Source: Leeuwenhoekiella marinoflava DSM 3653 | GTDB taxonomy: Bacteria; Bacteroidota; Bacteroidia; Flavobacteriales; Flavobacteriaceae | Reading direction: 5' to 3' | Assembly: GCF_900129005.1 (NCBI RefSeq) | Contig: NZ_FQUN01000009.1 | Location: 62,001 to 126,000, forward strand | DNA length: 64,000 nt | In this document: piece after piece, positions 51,498-60,636 of the stretch | Numbering within the stretch: the stretch's first letter is position 1 | Layout: each line of letters begins with the position of its first letter | The notes under the pieces: model-generated | What the model saw: only the letters and a program-made list of their open reading frames with translations | Told to the model about the DNA's origin: nothing | Databases searched by the model: none | Translations under genes and position numbers: made by a program

Positions 51498-52192
51498 CAG
51501 CATCTGCCAAAGATGCGGTCTTTTGCCAACTGAAGCAGTATATGAAACTGATCTTCGATATTCGTATGGGTGTTATCTAAAAGTATCGCATCTTCTGCCT
51601 GAACAAGGGGTGAATCTTTGCGGCTAGAATCTAATTGATCCCGCTTTTGAACGTTCTCTAAAACGGCTTCATAACTTACATCATCACCTTTAGCTTTCAA
51701 TTCTTCAAAACGTCTGCGGGCGCGCTCGTCTGCAGACGCAGTCATAAAAACCTTCAATTCTGCATCAGGAAAAACAACGGTACCTATATCTCGACCGTCC
51801 ATCACAATACCTTTTTCTTTCCCCATCTCGTGCTGCTTTTTAACCATAAGCTTACGCACCTCGGGAATCGCAGCAACCTGACTCACAAAATTAGAGACTT
51901 CCAAGGTTCTAATCTCTTTTTCTACATTCTCTCCATTCAAATACACATCAGCAATCCCGGTCTTTTCATTCATTTGAAACTTTACTGATACCATAAATAG
52001 ATGTCTAATAAGTGCTTCTTTGTCAAAATAACCTTCTTTTATAAAAATTTTACGCATTGCATAAAGCGTAACGGCCCGGTACATCGCGCCTGTATCTACA
52101 TAAACGTAACCCAATTCTTTGGCTAACATTTTAGCAACTGTACTTTTTCCGGTAGAAGAATAGCCATCTATGGCAATGGTGATTTTTTTCAA
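51497..52192 (-). CDS. cmk: Cytidylate kinase
   Basis: A 231-residue P-loop kinase that phosphorylates CMP and dCMP with ATP. The P-loop is IDGYSSTGKSTVAKMLA at about 7-23, followed by the substrate-site motifs VDTGAMYRAVTLYA and MDGRDIGTVVFPDAELKVFM, and the lid ADERARRRFEEL. The GYSSTGKST loop has Tyr-Ser where E. coli has Pro-Ser. porQ lies directly upstream on the same strand with a 45-base gap, an order found widely in flavobacteria. The stop codon borders copy C of the dispersed element. Confidence 0.95.
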   Translation of the reverse strand: MKKITIAIDGYSSTGKSTVAKMLAKELGYVYVDTGAMYRAVTLYAMRKIFIKEGYFDKEALIRHLFMVSVKFQMNEKTGIADVYLNGENVEKEIRTLEVSNFVSQVAAIPEVRKLMVKKQHEMGKEKGIVMDGRDIGTVVFPDAELKVFMTASADERARRRFEELKAKGDDVSYEAVLENVQKRDQLDSSRKDSPLVQAEDAILLDNTHTNIEDQFHILLQLAKDRIFGRC

Positions 52193-52237
52193 AAGCTTAG
52201 TGTTGAATATTAAAAACTAACCGATTTAAATTTTGAT

Positions 52238-53257
52238 CTATCGTAAATCAATATTCAAACCGAAGAAACCTGAGCTCGCAGCACTGTTGTATCTGGCGTA
52301 GCTGTAACTCAGGCGCAATTTATTAAACTTAATAGAGAAACCTGCACTGAGCCCGGCAAAACTACGTTGATCTATTATGCGTAATTCTTCCGCTCTGCGT
52401 ACATTATAACCCAATCTGATAGTGAAGCCTTTATCTGGAAATAACTCTGTTGCAAAAATCATATGTCGCAAAGCTTCATCAAAAAAGTTTATATTTTCTG
52501 AAGTTGTACTGCCGCTTAAATCTGAAGTTTCCCGTGCGGGATTGGCAAAAGCTATATTCCAGTTTTGTAAATTCTCCAAGATGAAATGCCACCGAAGCGG
52601 AACGTGCTCCAGCTTTTGAGAAATTCCAAAATCTACCTCCAATGGAAGCCTCTCATAAGTGACATCATAAGCCGTAAATTGGGTACCTATATTGCGCACC
52701 ACTCCCCCAATATTAAGATCTAAGTCGTCATTTACATATAAAAAACCGAGATCAACTGCACCACCCAGCGACGTATATTCTTCAAGTTTAGATGAAATCA
52801 ATTTTGCATTTGCACCAATAAAAAAATCTGTCCGTGGAATGTTATAAGCATATCCCACCGAAAAAGCCACTTCCCCCCCACTAAAGTCTGAAGTTGCATT
52901 ACCTCGCTCATCAAAACCTTGAAAAGTTCCATAATTTACATAGGTAACTCCGGCGTGAATCACTTGAATACGCCGGTCGTATTCATAAGCATAGCTTACC
53001 GTACCATAATTTACATCTGCTAAGTAATTGACGTAATTTAAAGAGAGTTGGTTATCCATATTCAGATTAATAGACGCCGGATTGAACAAACCTGAAGCAG
53101 GATCATAACTTTGATCGGTAAGCACTTTACCGCCTAGCGCAGCTTGCTTAGGAGAAGAAACCAAGTTTAAAAACTGGTACGTTGCACGACCGCCTAACTG
53201 CCCAAAAGCAGTAAGACTCAAATGTAAAACAAGAAGCAGCAATAGCTTTTTTACCAT
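52238..53257 (-). CDS. porQ: Type IX secretion system protein PorQ
   Basis: A 339-residue outer-membrane beta-barrel protein. A signal peptide (MVKKLLLLLVLHLSLTAFGQ) is followed by the hallmark GGRATYQFLNLVSSPKQAALGG. Alternating strands then run to the C-terminal LRLSYSYARYNSAASSGFFGLNIDLR. PorQ belongs to the T9SS attachment complex (PorU-V-Q-Z) that sorts proteins carrying a C-terminal domain, such as the 28586-29179 product. It sits upstream of cmk and downstream of lon on the same strand, with a terminator between lon and porQ. Confidence 0.92.
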   Translation of the reverse strand: MVKKLLLLLVLHLSLTAFGQLGGRATYQFLNLVSSPKQAALGGKVLTDQSYDPASGLFNPASINLNMDNQLSLNYVNYLADVNYGTVSYAYEYDRRIQVIHAGVTYVNYGTFQGFDERGNATSDFSGGEVAFSVGYAYNIPRTDFFIGANAKLISSKLEEYTSLGGAVDLGFLYVNDDLDLNIGGVVRNIGTQFTAYDVTYERLPLEVDFGISQKLEHVPLRWHFILENLQNWNIAFANPARETSDLSGSTTSENINFFDEALRHMIFATELFPDKGFTIRLGYNVRRAEELRIIDQRSFAGLSAGFSIKFNKLRLSYSYARYNSAASSGFFGLNIDLR

Positions 53258-53365
53258 AAGTTCTTTTGCAACAACACTATTCTATAGAATTACAAATTTT
53301 ATCGATAGCCGAATTTAGATACATCACAAGTGCACTCAAAGATAATTTACTTTATTTCGTCTCCA

Positions 53366-53399
53366 CAAAAAACCCGCTTCGATTAGAAAGCGGGTTTTG
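53366..53399 (-). terminator. Rho-independent terminator downstream of lon
   Basis: AAAACCCGCTT (53369-53379) pairs with AAGCGGGTTTT (53388-53398) around an 8-nt loop; minus-strand T run follows. It lies beyond copy B of the dispersed element, about 120 bases after the lon stop. Confidence 0.87.
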
Positions 53400-53427
53400 A
53401 ATTATAAATTTTTATTGGCACCGCCAA

Positions 53428-53510
53428 AGGGTTTAATACCTTAAGTCTTGCCTCTAAATTGAAAATTTGTTTCTAACGAATACCTCGTGGGTTTGCCCCG
53501 AGGTAGTTTA
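53428..53510 (-). repeat. Dispersed intergenic element, copy B
   Basis: On the minus strand it reads TAAGTAAACTACCTCGGGGC, then the arm CGAGGTATT and GAGGCAAGACTTAAGG, in the same order as copy A. Its first hairpin (53481-53505) is strong: TACCTCG-GGG, loop CAAA, CCC with one bulged A, CGAGGTA. Relative to copy A (CCTTG/CAAGG) both stem sides changed together (CCTCG/CGAGG). The end palindrome of A and C is not recognisable. It begins three bases after the lon stop. Confidence 0.68.
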
Positions 53511-53514
53511 CTTA

Positions 53515-55965
53515 CTAAAGTTCTTTAGCTCGTTTGACTTTCTGATTGGTTAAAGCCAACTCCAGTACCTCACTCATATCGTGGACATAGTGAAACGTCA
53601 AGCCTTTCAGGTAGTCATCTTTTATCTCTTTAATATCGCGCTCATTTTCTGCACACATAATAATCTCTTTAATGTGTGCGCGTTTTGCCGCAAGAATCTT
53701 CTCTTTAATCCCTCCTACCGGAAGTACTTTTCCACGAAGTGTGATCTCACCGGTCATCGCAATATTTTTCTTCACTTTACGCTGCGTAAATAACGAAACC
53801 AAAGAAGTTAACATCGTGATACCCGCACTAGGACCATCTTTTGGAGTTGCTCCTTCTGGCACGTGAATATGCACATTGTATTTCTCAAATACCGCCGGGT
53901 CTAATTTCAGTTCCTCGGCATTAGATTTAATGTATTCCATTGCGAGGGTTGCGCTCTCTTTCATCACTTTCCCTAAGTTACCGGTAACCGCAAGGTTTCC
54001 TTTTCCTTTAGAGAGTATCGATTCTATAAAAAGAATATCCCCACCTACCTGCGTCCAGGCGAGACCTGTAACCACGCCGGCGACTTCGTTATTCTCATAT
54101 TTATTACGCTCTAGCTTTGGAGACCCCAGAACATCTATAACAGTTGCATTATCAATTTTCACATTGTACTCCTCTTCCATCGCGATGTTTTTAGCAGCAT
54201 AACGCACCATTTTCGCGATTTGTTTTTCTAATCCACGTACACCAGATTCACGCGTATACCCTTCAACTATTTTCTCTAATTGTGGTTTAGCAATTTTAAG
54301 TTGGTCGACAGTAACACCGTGTTCTTTTAATTGCTTCGGAAGCAAATGACGTTTACCAATCTCCACTTTTTCTTCAATGGTATAACCTGTTACATTGATA
54401 ATTTCCATACGGTCACGCAATGCAGGCTGAATGTTTCCTAGATTGTTTGCAGTAGCAATAAACATAACTTTAGAAAGGTCAAAACCTAATTCTAAGAAGT
54501 TATCGTGAAAATCTGCATTTTGCTCAGGATCTAAAACCTCAAGCAAAGCAGAAGAAGGATCCCCCTGATTGCTGTTGCTCAGTTTATCAATCTCGTCCAA
54601 CACAAAAACAGGATTACTTGTACCTGCTTTTTTCAGACTCTGAAGAATTCTACCCGGCATCGCTCCAATATAGGTTTTACGGTGACCGCGTATCTCAGCT
54701 TCGTCACGTAAACCACCTAAACTCATACGTACATATTCACGTCCTAACGCCTCAGCAACAGATTTACCCAAAGATGTTTTACCAACTCCCGGAGGTCCAT
54801 AAAGGCACAAAATAGGTGACTTCATGTCGTTACGCAGTTTTAAAACTGCTAGATATTCTATGATACGTTTTTTAACATCATCAAGACCATAATGATCCCG
54901 ATCTAAGATTTTCTTAGCACGTTTCAGATCAAATTTATCCTTACTGAATTTATTCCACGGAAGGTCTAAAAACAGATCTAAGTAATTTCGCTGAATGCTG
55001 TATTCTGCAACCTGTGGGTTCATGCGTTGCATTTTAGCAAGTTCTTTTTTGAACTGCTTACCTACTTTCTCATCCCACTTTTTCTTTTTAGCACGCTGAC
55101 GCATTTCGTCTATCTCATCTTCCTGAGAAACACCACCCAATTCTTCCTGAATGGTTTTCATCTGTTGATGCAAGAAATACTCGCGTTGCTGCTGACTCAT
55201 ATCGTTATGCACCCGGCTCTGAATATCATTTTTCAGTTCGAGTTTTTGCATTTCGGTATTCATATGACGCAAGGTCTGCAAAGCACGTTCCTGCAAATCA
55301 TTGATCTCTAAAAGCCCTTGTTTTTCTAAAACCGTGAGATTCATATTAGAACTCACAAAGTTGATCAAAAACGATTCGCTTTCAATATTCTTAATAGCAA
55401 AACCTGCCTCACTTGGAATGTTTGGGGATTGCTTGATAATTTGTAAAGCTTGTTCTTTTATAGACTCTATAATCGCTTTAAATTCCGCAGAATCTTTCTC
55501 TGGACGTATTTCTGGAACTTCGCGTACTGTTGCAACCAAATACGGTTTTTCGGTAATAACCTCAGCAACATTAAAGCGTTTTTTTCCTTGAATGATAACA
55601 GTAACATTTCCGTCAGGCATTTTTAAAACCCGCAAAATACGAGCGACCACACCGGTTGTGTTGATATCATCAGCAGAAGGATTTTCTACAGTCTCATCTT
55701 TTTGAGAAACAACACCTATAATTTTTGAACCCTTATTTGCTTCGTTTATTAAGTCTATAGACATATCACGACCAGCAGTAATTGGGATTACCACACCCGG
55801 AAATAAAACAGTATTTCTTAACGGTAAAATAGGTAAAGTTTCTGGTAATTCTTCACGATTTATCTCATCTTCATCTTCAGGAGTCATCAACGGAATTAAT
55901 TCAGCATCTCCTTCAAAGTCCTGCAATGACAGATTGTCAAGATTTGTAAATTTTGTTCTAGCCAT
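53515..55965 (-). CDS. lon: ATP-dependent Lon protease
   Basis: An 816-residue cytoplasmic AAA+ serine protease that degrades misfolded and regulatory proteins. The N-terminal LON domain includes [19 protein letters not shown]. The AAA+ domain has Walker [14 protein letters not shown] and the strand [12 protein letters not shown]. The protease domain has the catalytic Ser in [11 protein letters not shown] and the Lys in [15 protein letters not shown] 55965 is preferred over an in-frame GTG at 55980. It has a charged N-terminal extension typical of Bacteroidota Lon. The 226 bases upstream show no clear promoter match. Confidence 0.96.
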   Translation of the reverse strand: MARTKFTNLDNLSLQDFEGDAELIPLMTPEDEDEINREELPETLPILPLRNTVLFPGVVIPITAGRDMSIDLINEANKGSKIIGVVSQKDETVENPSADDINTTGVVARILRVLKMPDGNVTVIIQGKKRFNVAEVITEKPYLVATVREVPEIRPEKDSAEFKAIIESIKEQALQIIKQSPNIPSEAGFAIKNIESESFLINFVSSNMNLTVLEKQGLLEINDLQERALQTLRHMNTEMQKLELKNDIQSRVHNDMSQQQREYFLHQQMKTIQEELGGVSQEDEIDEMRQRAKKKKWDEKVGKQFKKELAKMQRMNPQVAEYSIQRNYLDLFLDLPWNKFSKDKFDLKRAKKILDRDHYGLDDVKKRIIEYLAVLKLRNDMKSPILCLYGPPGVGKTSLGKSVAEALGREYVRMSLGGLRDEAEIRGHRKTYIGAMPGRILQSLKKAGTSNPVFVLDEIDKLSNSNQGDPSSALLEVLDPEQNADFHDNFLELGFDLSKVMFIATANNLGNIQPALRDRMEIINVTGYTIEEKVEIGKRHLLPKQLKEHGVTVDQLKIAKPQLEKIVEGYTRESGVRGLEKQIAKMVRYAAKNIAMEEEYNVKIDNATVIDVLGSPKLERNKYENNEVAGVVTGLAWTQVGGDILFIESILSKGKGNLAVTGNLGKVMKESATLAMEYIKSNAEELKLDPAVFEKYNVHIHVPEGATPKDGPSAGITMLTSLVSLFTQRKVKKNIAMTGEITLRGKVLPVGGIKEKILAAKRAHIKEIIMCAENERDIKEIKDDYLKGLTFHYVHDMSEVLELALTNQKVKRAKEL

Positions 55966-56144
55966 ATTATTTAACGCCACATTGTCATAATTTTTAAGTA
56001 TTCAGAACAATGCGATCTTTTTTATTTGGTTTAACCCCTTTATTAATGGGCTGTTGAGCCGCTTGAGGTATTTTATGTCGAATATAATTCAATTGTTATG
56101 CCACCTTAGTTTTTTTAAAGATTTGAAAAAAAATCCTTCCAACT

Positions 56145-56173
56145 GTAACAAAGCGTTTTGAACTGTATCTTTA
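56145..56173 (+). promoter_or_regulatory. Candidate promoter of the second ECF operon
   Basis: GTAAC at 56145-56149, 15 bases, then GTATC at 56165-56169 resembles an ECF promoter, while TATCTTTA (56166-56173) resembles the housekeeping -7 box with one mismatch. Either would give a leader of under 25 nt to the TTG at 56192. Confidence 0.4.
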
Positions 56174-56191
56174 TACTGAAGCTTTAACCTA

Positions 56192-56752
56192 TTGAATACT
56201 ACTAACCATCATATTGACTTGCTTTTAGAGCAATGTAAAGTCGGAAATCAGCAAGCACAACTTGTGGTTTATAAGCGTTATTACAAAGCCATGTACAATA
56301 CTTCGCTACGTATTGTAAAAGATAACACTGAGGCCGAAGATGTGATGCAAGAATCCTTTCTAAGTGCTTTTACAAAGCTTGACAGTTACAGCGGTGAAGC
56401 CACTTTTGGTAGTTGGCTCAAGCGCATTGTGGTAAACAATAGCATAAGCAGTTACAATAAACGCTTACGCCGTAAAGAGGATGATCTTGAAGATTCGCTA
56501 TACAGATTAGAAGATGAAGATCAAGGTATTACAGCATGCGATACTGATAATCTTGAAATTCAGCGTGTATTACAAACTATGAATCACCTCAAAGAAAATT
56601 ACAGAGTCGCTCTAACCTTGAACTTAATCGAAGGTTATGATTATGAGGAAATGAGTGAAATACTGGGAATAAGTTATGCCAATTGTAGAACGACTGTTTC
56701 CCGAGCGAAAGAAAGTTTAAGAAAAAAATTAAGTGATCTAATCACAGAATAA
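56192..56752 (+). CDS. ECF-type RNA polymerase sigma factor
   Basis: A 186-residue sigma factor. TTG at 56192 is taken as the start, since the next ATG would remove part of region 2. Region 2 has ALYKRYYKAMYNTSLRIVKDNTEAEDVMQESFL-like sequence, and region 4 has EGYDYEEMSEILGISYANCRTTVSRAKESLRKKL, a clear helix-turn-helix. An eight-base gap leads to the membrane regulator gene, and two exported beta proteins follow. This is a recurrent flavobacterial envelope-linked module; the stimulus is not known. Confidence 0.92.
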   Translation: MNTTNHHIDLLLEQCKVGNQQAQLVVYKRYYKAMYNTSLRIVKDNTEAEDVMQESFLSAFTKLDSYSGEATFGSWLKRIVVNNSISSYNKRLRRKEDDLEDSLYRLEDEDQGITACDTDNLEIQRVLQTMNHLKENYRVALTLNLIEGYDYEEMSEILGISYANCRTTVSRAKESLRKKLSDLITE

Positions 56753-56759
56753 AAGTATT

Positions 56760-57317
56760 ATGAAAACGAATTTAGAAAGCTGGTTTGAAAAAAAGCGCGA
56801 CTGTTTTGACATTGCTGAGCCTGGTGATGGTCACGAACTGCGCTTCTTAGACAAACTTAAAGAACATAAAAAAGAGGAAAAAGTTGTTACCGCTCGTAGT
56901 TTAAACTGGTGGAAACCTCTGGTAGCCGCTGCAGCAATTGTGTTGATTGTATTTGCCGGTTATGCAACCGTAAAACCTAAAATTTCAAATGCAGGTCTTG
57001 CAGCTGTTTCACCAGAAATGGCTAAAACACAAGACTTCTTTACAAAAGCAATTGAAGAAGAGCTTTACAATATCAACGAAGCACGTACTCCACAAACCCA
57101 ACAAATGGTTGAAGATGCGCTTGTACAACTTGAAATTCTGGAAAAGGATTACAATAAGCTTACCCATGATTTGGCGACCAGTGGTGAGGATAGACGCGTA
57201 ATTTATGCTATGATCGCCAATTTTCAGGCACGTATAGATTTACTCAACACTGTTCTAGAAGAAATAGAATCAATCAAAAAAATTAAAACAAACGATTATG
57301 AAGACCAATTACTATAA
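56760..57317 (+). CDS. Single-pass membrane protein, probable anti-sigma factor
   Basis: A 185-residue protein with a cytoplasmic N-terminus (NLESWFEKKRDCFDIAEPGDGHELRFLDKL), one membrane helix at about 50-66 (WWKPLVAAAAIVLIVFAGYA) and a helical, probably coiled-coil periplasmic region (about 85-175). It directly follows an ECF sigma gene, and the single-pass N-in layout suggests that it restrains that sigma factor. No zinc-binding HxxxCxxC motif is visible. Its last 20 bases overlap the next gene. The assignment rests on context. Confidence 0.7.
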   Translation: MKTNLESWFEKKRDCFDIAEPGDGHELRFLDKLKEHKKEEKVVTARSLNWWKPLVAAAAIVLIVFAGYATVKPKISNAGLAAVSPEMAKTQDFFTKAIEEELYNINEARTPQTQQMVEDALVQLEILEKDYNKLTHDLATSGEDRRVIYAMIANFQARIDLLNTVLEEIESIKKIKTNDYEDQLL

Positions 57318-58401
57318 AACCCTAGTTCTTTTCTTGGTAACCAGCGCGGTGACCTTCGCTAACGGCAATGATCCTGATCGTTTTAAAGGTCGATATACTA
57401 AAGAAAAGAAGATCACAAAAGAATACAAGGTTAATGCAAATGCATTGCTTAAAATCAATAACAGCTACGGAAATGTTGATGTTGTTTCTTGGGATCAGAA
57501 TAAAATTGTCATTGAAGTTCTCGTAAAAACTAACGGTAACGACGAAGAAAAAGTGACCAAAAAACTTAATGAGATTGAAGTTAAATTTGATGCTAGCGCA
57601 GATATGGTTTCTGCCCGCACAGAGATTGAAGAAGGTAAAAGCTCGTGGTGGAGCAGCTGGACTTCAGGAAACAATAATGTGAATATGGAAATCAACTATA
57701 AGATTAAAGTACCTATTACAAATAAGGTTGACCTGAGTAATGATTACGGTGGAATTTCAATTGACAAAATTAAAGGGGTTGCTAAAATCTCTTGTGATTA
57801 CGGCCATCTGGATATAGGCGAACTATTAGCAGCTAATAACTTACTGAGCTTTGATTACACCAACAACTCGAATATTGCTTATATGAAAAGTGGAAAAATA
57901 AGCGCTGATTATAGCTCTTTCACTCTTGAAAAAGCAGAAAATGTTGTCCTCAATGCAGATTATACCAAGTCTAATTTCGGTACAATCAAGAACCTAAAAT
58001 ATAGTTGTGATTATGGCGGAATATCACTAGATGCCGTTAATAACATCGAAGGCAGCTCTGATTATCTGAGTGTAAAACTGGGCAAAGTGAACGGTAATCT
58101 TGATCTTAATATGGATTATGGCTCGCTACGTATTGATGAGCTTACCGCAAATGCAGGTAATATACGTATCAACACCGAATATGCCGGAATTAAAGTTGGT
58201 TATAATACGGGTTATAACTTCAATTTTATAATCAAGCTTGATTACGCTAGTCTTAAAGGTGAAGAGGAGTTTGAGATCACAAAGCGTCAAATTGAATCTT
58301 CAGATAAATATTATGAAGGTTACTACGGCAGTGCTTCAGCAAAAAATAACTTAAGCATCAATTCTGAATATGGTGGCGTGAGTTTTTATAAAGTCAATTA
58401 A
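57298..58401 (+). CDS. Exported DUF4097-like beta-repeat protein
   Basis: A 367-residue protein with a signal peptide (MKTNYYKTLVLFLVTSAVTFANG). The mature part is built of short repeats with a recurring (D/E)YGGI or DYGSL core: SNDYGGISIDKIKG, SCDYGHLDIGELLA, SCDYGGISLDAVNN, NMDYGSLRIDELTA and NSEYGGVSFYKVN. These repeats fit a right-handed beta-helix-like stack as in DUF4097 proteins. It is the third gene of the ECF operon and probably acts in the periplasm or at the outer membrane. Function unknown. Confidence 0.78.
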   Translation: MKTNYYKTLVLFLVTSAVTFANGNDPDRFKGRYTKEKKITKEYKVNANALLKINNSYGNVDVVSWDQNKIVIEVLVKTNGNDEEKVTKKLNEIEVKFDASADMVSARTEIEEGKSSWWSSWTSGNNNVNMEINYKIKVPITNKVDLSNDYGGISIDKIKGVAKISCDYGHLDIGELLAANNLLSFDYTNNSNIAYMKSGKISADYSSFTLEKAENVVLNADYTKSNFGTIKNLKYSCDYGGISLDAVNNIEGSSDYLSVKLGKVNGNLDLNMDYGSLRIDELTANAGNIRINTEYAGIKVGYNTGYNFNFIIKLDYASLKGEEEFEITKRQIESSDKYYEGYYGSASAKNNLSINSEYGGVSFYKVN

Positions 58402-58419
58402 TCGAAAATCAATCAAAAA

Positions 58420-59148
58420 ATGAAAAAGTTAGTATTAATCTTAGCTATCGCCTTTCTTTCAGGTTCTGCAAATGCGCAGTGGTGGGGTGGAAAAAAAATT
58501 GAAGGTAACGGAAATTTAACCACCAATGATCGTAATGTAGGTGATTATGATGAAATAGGTGTAGCTGGTTCTTTTACGGTAATTCTTATTGCCGGAGAAG
58601 AAGGCAAAATAAGTGTTGAAGCAGAAGAGAACCTTCAGGAATATATTATTACAGAAGTAAAAGGCAATAAGCTAAAGATCTATACTGAGGATGGCGTTAG
58701 CTTGAGAACCAGTAGAAACAAAGACATCACAGTTACTGTTCCTTTTAAAGATATTGAAAAAGTGAGTATGTCAGGTTCTGGCGATGTAATAGGTAAAGAT
58801 CTTATTAATGCACAGCAGTTTTCTTGCGCTATAGCAGGAAGTGGCGATATGATCTTAGAAGTAAACGCTCAGGATGTTAGCGCATCAGTTGCGGGTTCTG
58901 GTGATCTTTCTATAAGCGGTAGTACTCAAAAAACACATTTAAAAGTTGCAGGAAGCGGTGATCTTGAAGCGTCTAGATTAAGCAGCATTGATGCCGAAGC
59001 AAGCATTGCAGGTAGCGGTGATATCAGCCTCAATTGTAATACCGGAACACTTAAAGCATCAGTAGCCGGTTCTGGAGATATAGTTTACAGCGGTAAGCCC
59101 GGTAAAGTAGATTCTAAAGTTGTAGGCTCTGGTCGTGTCAGAAATTAA
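58420..59148 (+). CDS. Head-GIN (DUF2807) exported protein with GSGD repeats
   Basis: A 242-residue protein with a signal peptide (MKKLVLILAIAFLSGSANAQ). The N-terminal part has NVGDYDEIGVAGSFTVILIAGEEGKISVEAEENL, typical of head-GIN/DUF2807 domains. From about residue 115 there are six GSGD units and a final GSGR, spaced about 17-22 residues, forming a beta-helical array. It is the last gene of the second ECF operon, and a terminator follows. Such proteins often accompany ECF sigma modules in Bacteroidota; their role is not known. Confidence 0.85.
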   Translation: MKKLVLILAIAFLSGSANAQWWGGKKIEGNGNLTTNDRNVGDYDEIGVAGSFTVILIAGEEGKISVEAEENLQEYIITEVKGNKLKIYTEDGVSLRTSRNKDITVTVPFKDIEKVSMSGSGDVIGKDLINAQQFSCAIAGSGDMILEVNAQDVSASVAGSGDLSISGSTQKTHLKVAGSGDLEASRLSSIDAEASIAGSGDISLNCNTGTLKASVAGSGDIVYSGKPGKVDSKVVGSGRVRN

Positions 59149-59188
59149 AACTCACTCGATTGTAGAGTAAATTCATCAATCAAATCCG

Positions 59189-59220
59189 GAAAAAGGCTGT
59201 TTATTAAGACAGCCTTTTTC
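59189..59220. terminator. Bidirectional rho-independent terminator
   Basis: AAAAAGGCTGT and ACAGCCTTTTT form a perfect 11-bp stem around TTATTAAG between the ECF operon and the convergent MFS gene. Confidence 0.9.
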
Positions 59221-60555
59221 TTATTCTGCTTGTTCTGTAATACGCTTACGAGGAACAAATAATAACAAGATCACTCCAGCAATAAAGAATACGATGAAGA
59301 ACAGAATTGCATATCTAATGCTTCCGGTTAACTGAGCCACATAACCGTAACTCAACATCCCGATTACAATTCCTATTTTTTCTGAAACGTCATAAAAACT
59401 GAAATAAGAAGCCGTGTCCTTCTCCCCTTCCGGAATTAATTTGGAATACGTAGAGCGCGATAAAGACTGAATTCCTCCCATGACAAGCCCTACAAATGCA
59501 GCTGTAAAATAAAACTGAAACGGACTCGTAATCGTATAAGCATATATACAAATCGCAATCCAGATACAGTTAATCACTATAAGCGTTTGAATGTTTCCAT
59601 ACTTAGCCGAAGCTTTTGAGGTTAACCACGCTCCTAAAACAGCAACCAATTGAATAAGCAGAATACTAACGATAAGTCCGGTTGTGCTATCTGTAGTTCC
59701 CCAGTCTAGTTCTTCAATACCAAAATAAGTAGCTACCAGCATTATAGTTTGTACCGCCATACTGTACACAAAAAAGGCCGTGAGATAGGTACGCATCGGT
59801 TTATCTTCTTTTAGCTTTTTCCAAATTTTGCGCAGTTCTTTAAAACCATTAAACATTACATTTTTGGTAAGCTTTTCTTTTTTGTTTCCTTTAGGCAAGT
59901 AGTAATAGGTGTACTGGCTGAAGCCTATCCACCACAAACCGGTTAATACAAAAGATAATCGTGTGGGTAAACCTTCATCTTCAAAACCAAAAGTTTCATA
60001 CATCAAGATCATTGCAAGGCAAACAATTAGCAAGATTACACTTCCTATATATCCTAAAGAATATCCCTTTGCACTTATTTCATCTTGCTGATCAGGAAAT
60101 GCAATATCCGGTAAATAGGAGTTGTAAAAAACCAAACTGGCCCAGAAACCAATCAATGCCAGAAAATAGCACAAGAGTCCGAACCAAAGAAATTCCATAT
60201 CAAACCAGAATAAACCGATGCAAGAAACCGCTCCTAAATAGCAGAAAAACTTCATAAAAGTTTTCTTGTTCCCGACATAATCGGCGATTCCACTTAAAAA
60301 CGGACTTAAGAAAGATACTACTAAAAAAGCTGCTGCGGTCACATAACTAATAAGTGTATCATTATTAAAGTCAATACCTAAGAAGTTAACCGTATCATTT
60401 AAAATTTTTCCGTTTTCGTCTTTCACAAGCGTTAGTGCTCCGTAAAAAATAGGAAATACCGCTGATGCAATTACCAGACTATAAACCGAATTTGCCCAAT
60501 CATAAAAGGCCCAGGCATTCAATAATTTTTTACTTCCTTTAGGTAAAGCTTCCAT
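59221..60555 (-). CDS. UMF1-family (Atg22-like) MFS transporter
   Basis: A 444-residue membrane protein with 12 predicted helices. The N-terminus KLLNAWAFYDWANSVYSLVIASAVFPIFYGAL is characteristic of the UMF1/Atg22 family, as are GIADYVGNKKTFMKFF and the late QSLSRSTYSKLIPEGEKDTASYFSFYDVSEKIGIV. Atg22 exports amino acids from the yeast vacuole; in bacteria the substrate is not established. Convergent with the ECF operon. No operon partner is adjacent. Confidence 0.88.
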   Translation of the reverse strand: MEALPKGSKKLLNAWAFYDWANSVYSLVIASAVFPIFYGALTLVKDENGKILNDTVNFLGIDFNNDTLISYVTAAAFLVVSFLSPFLSGIADYVGNKKTFMKFFCYLGAVSCIGLFWFDMEFLWFGLLCYFLALIGFWASLVFYNSYLPDIAFPDQQDEISAKGYSLGYIGSVILLIVCLAMILMYETFGFEDEGLPTRLSFVLTGLWWIGFSQYTYYYLPKGNKKEKLTKNVMFNGFKELRKIWKKLKEDKPMRTYLTAFFVYSMAVQTIMLVATYFGIEELDWGTTDSTTGLIVSILLIQLVAVLGAWLTSKASAKYGNIQTLIVINCIWIAICIYAYTITSPFQFYFTAAFVGLVMGGIQSLSRSTYSKLIPEGEKDTASYFSFYDVSEKIGIVIGMLSYGYVAQLTGSIRYAILFFIVFFIAGVILLLFVPRKRITEQAE

Positions 60556-60587
60556 AGAAAAAATAGCTAGTTGAATAGGCTAAAATA

Positions 60588-60616
60588 AGAAAGCCGCTCC
60601 AATAGAGCGGCTTTTA
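60588..60616. terminator. Rho-independent terminator
   Basis: AAGCCGCTC (60591-60599) pairs with GAGCGGCTT (60605-60613) with A and T runs outside. It lies between the M48 protease gene and the MFS gene on the minus strand. Confidence 0.85.
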
Positions 60617-60636
60617 CTTTTTATTTTTGTGTTATC

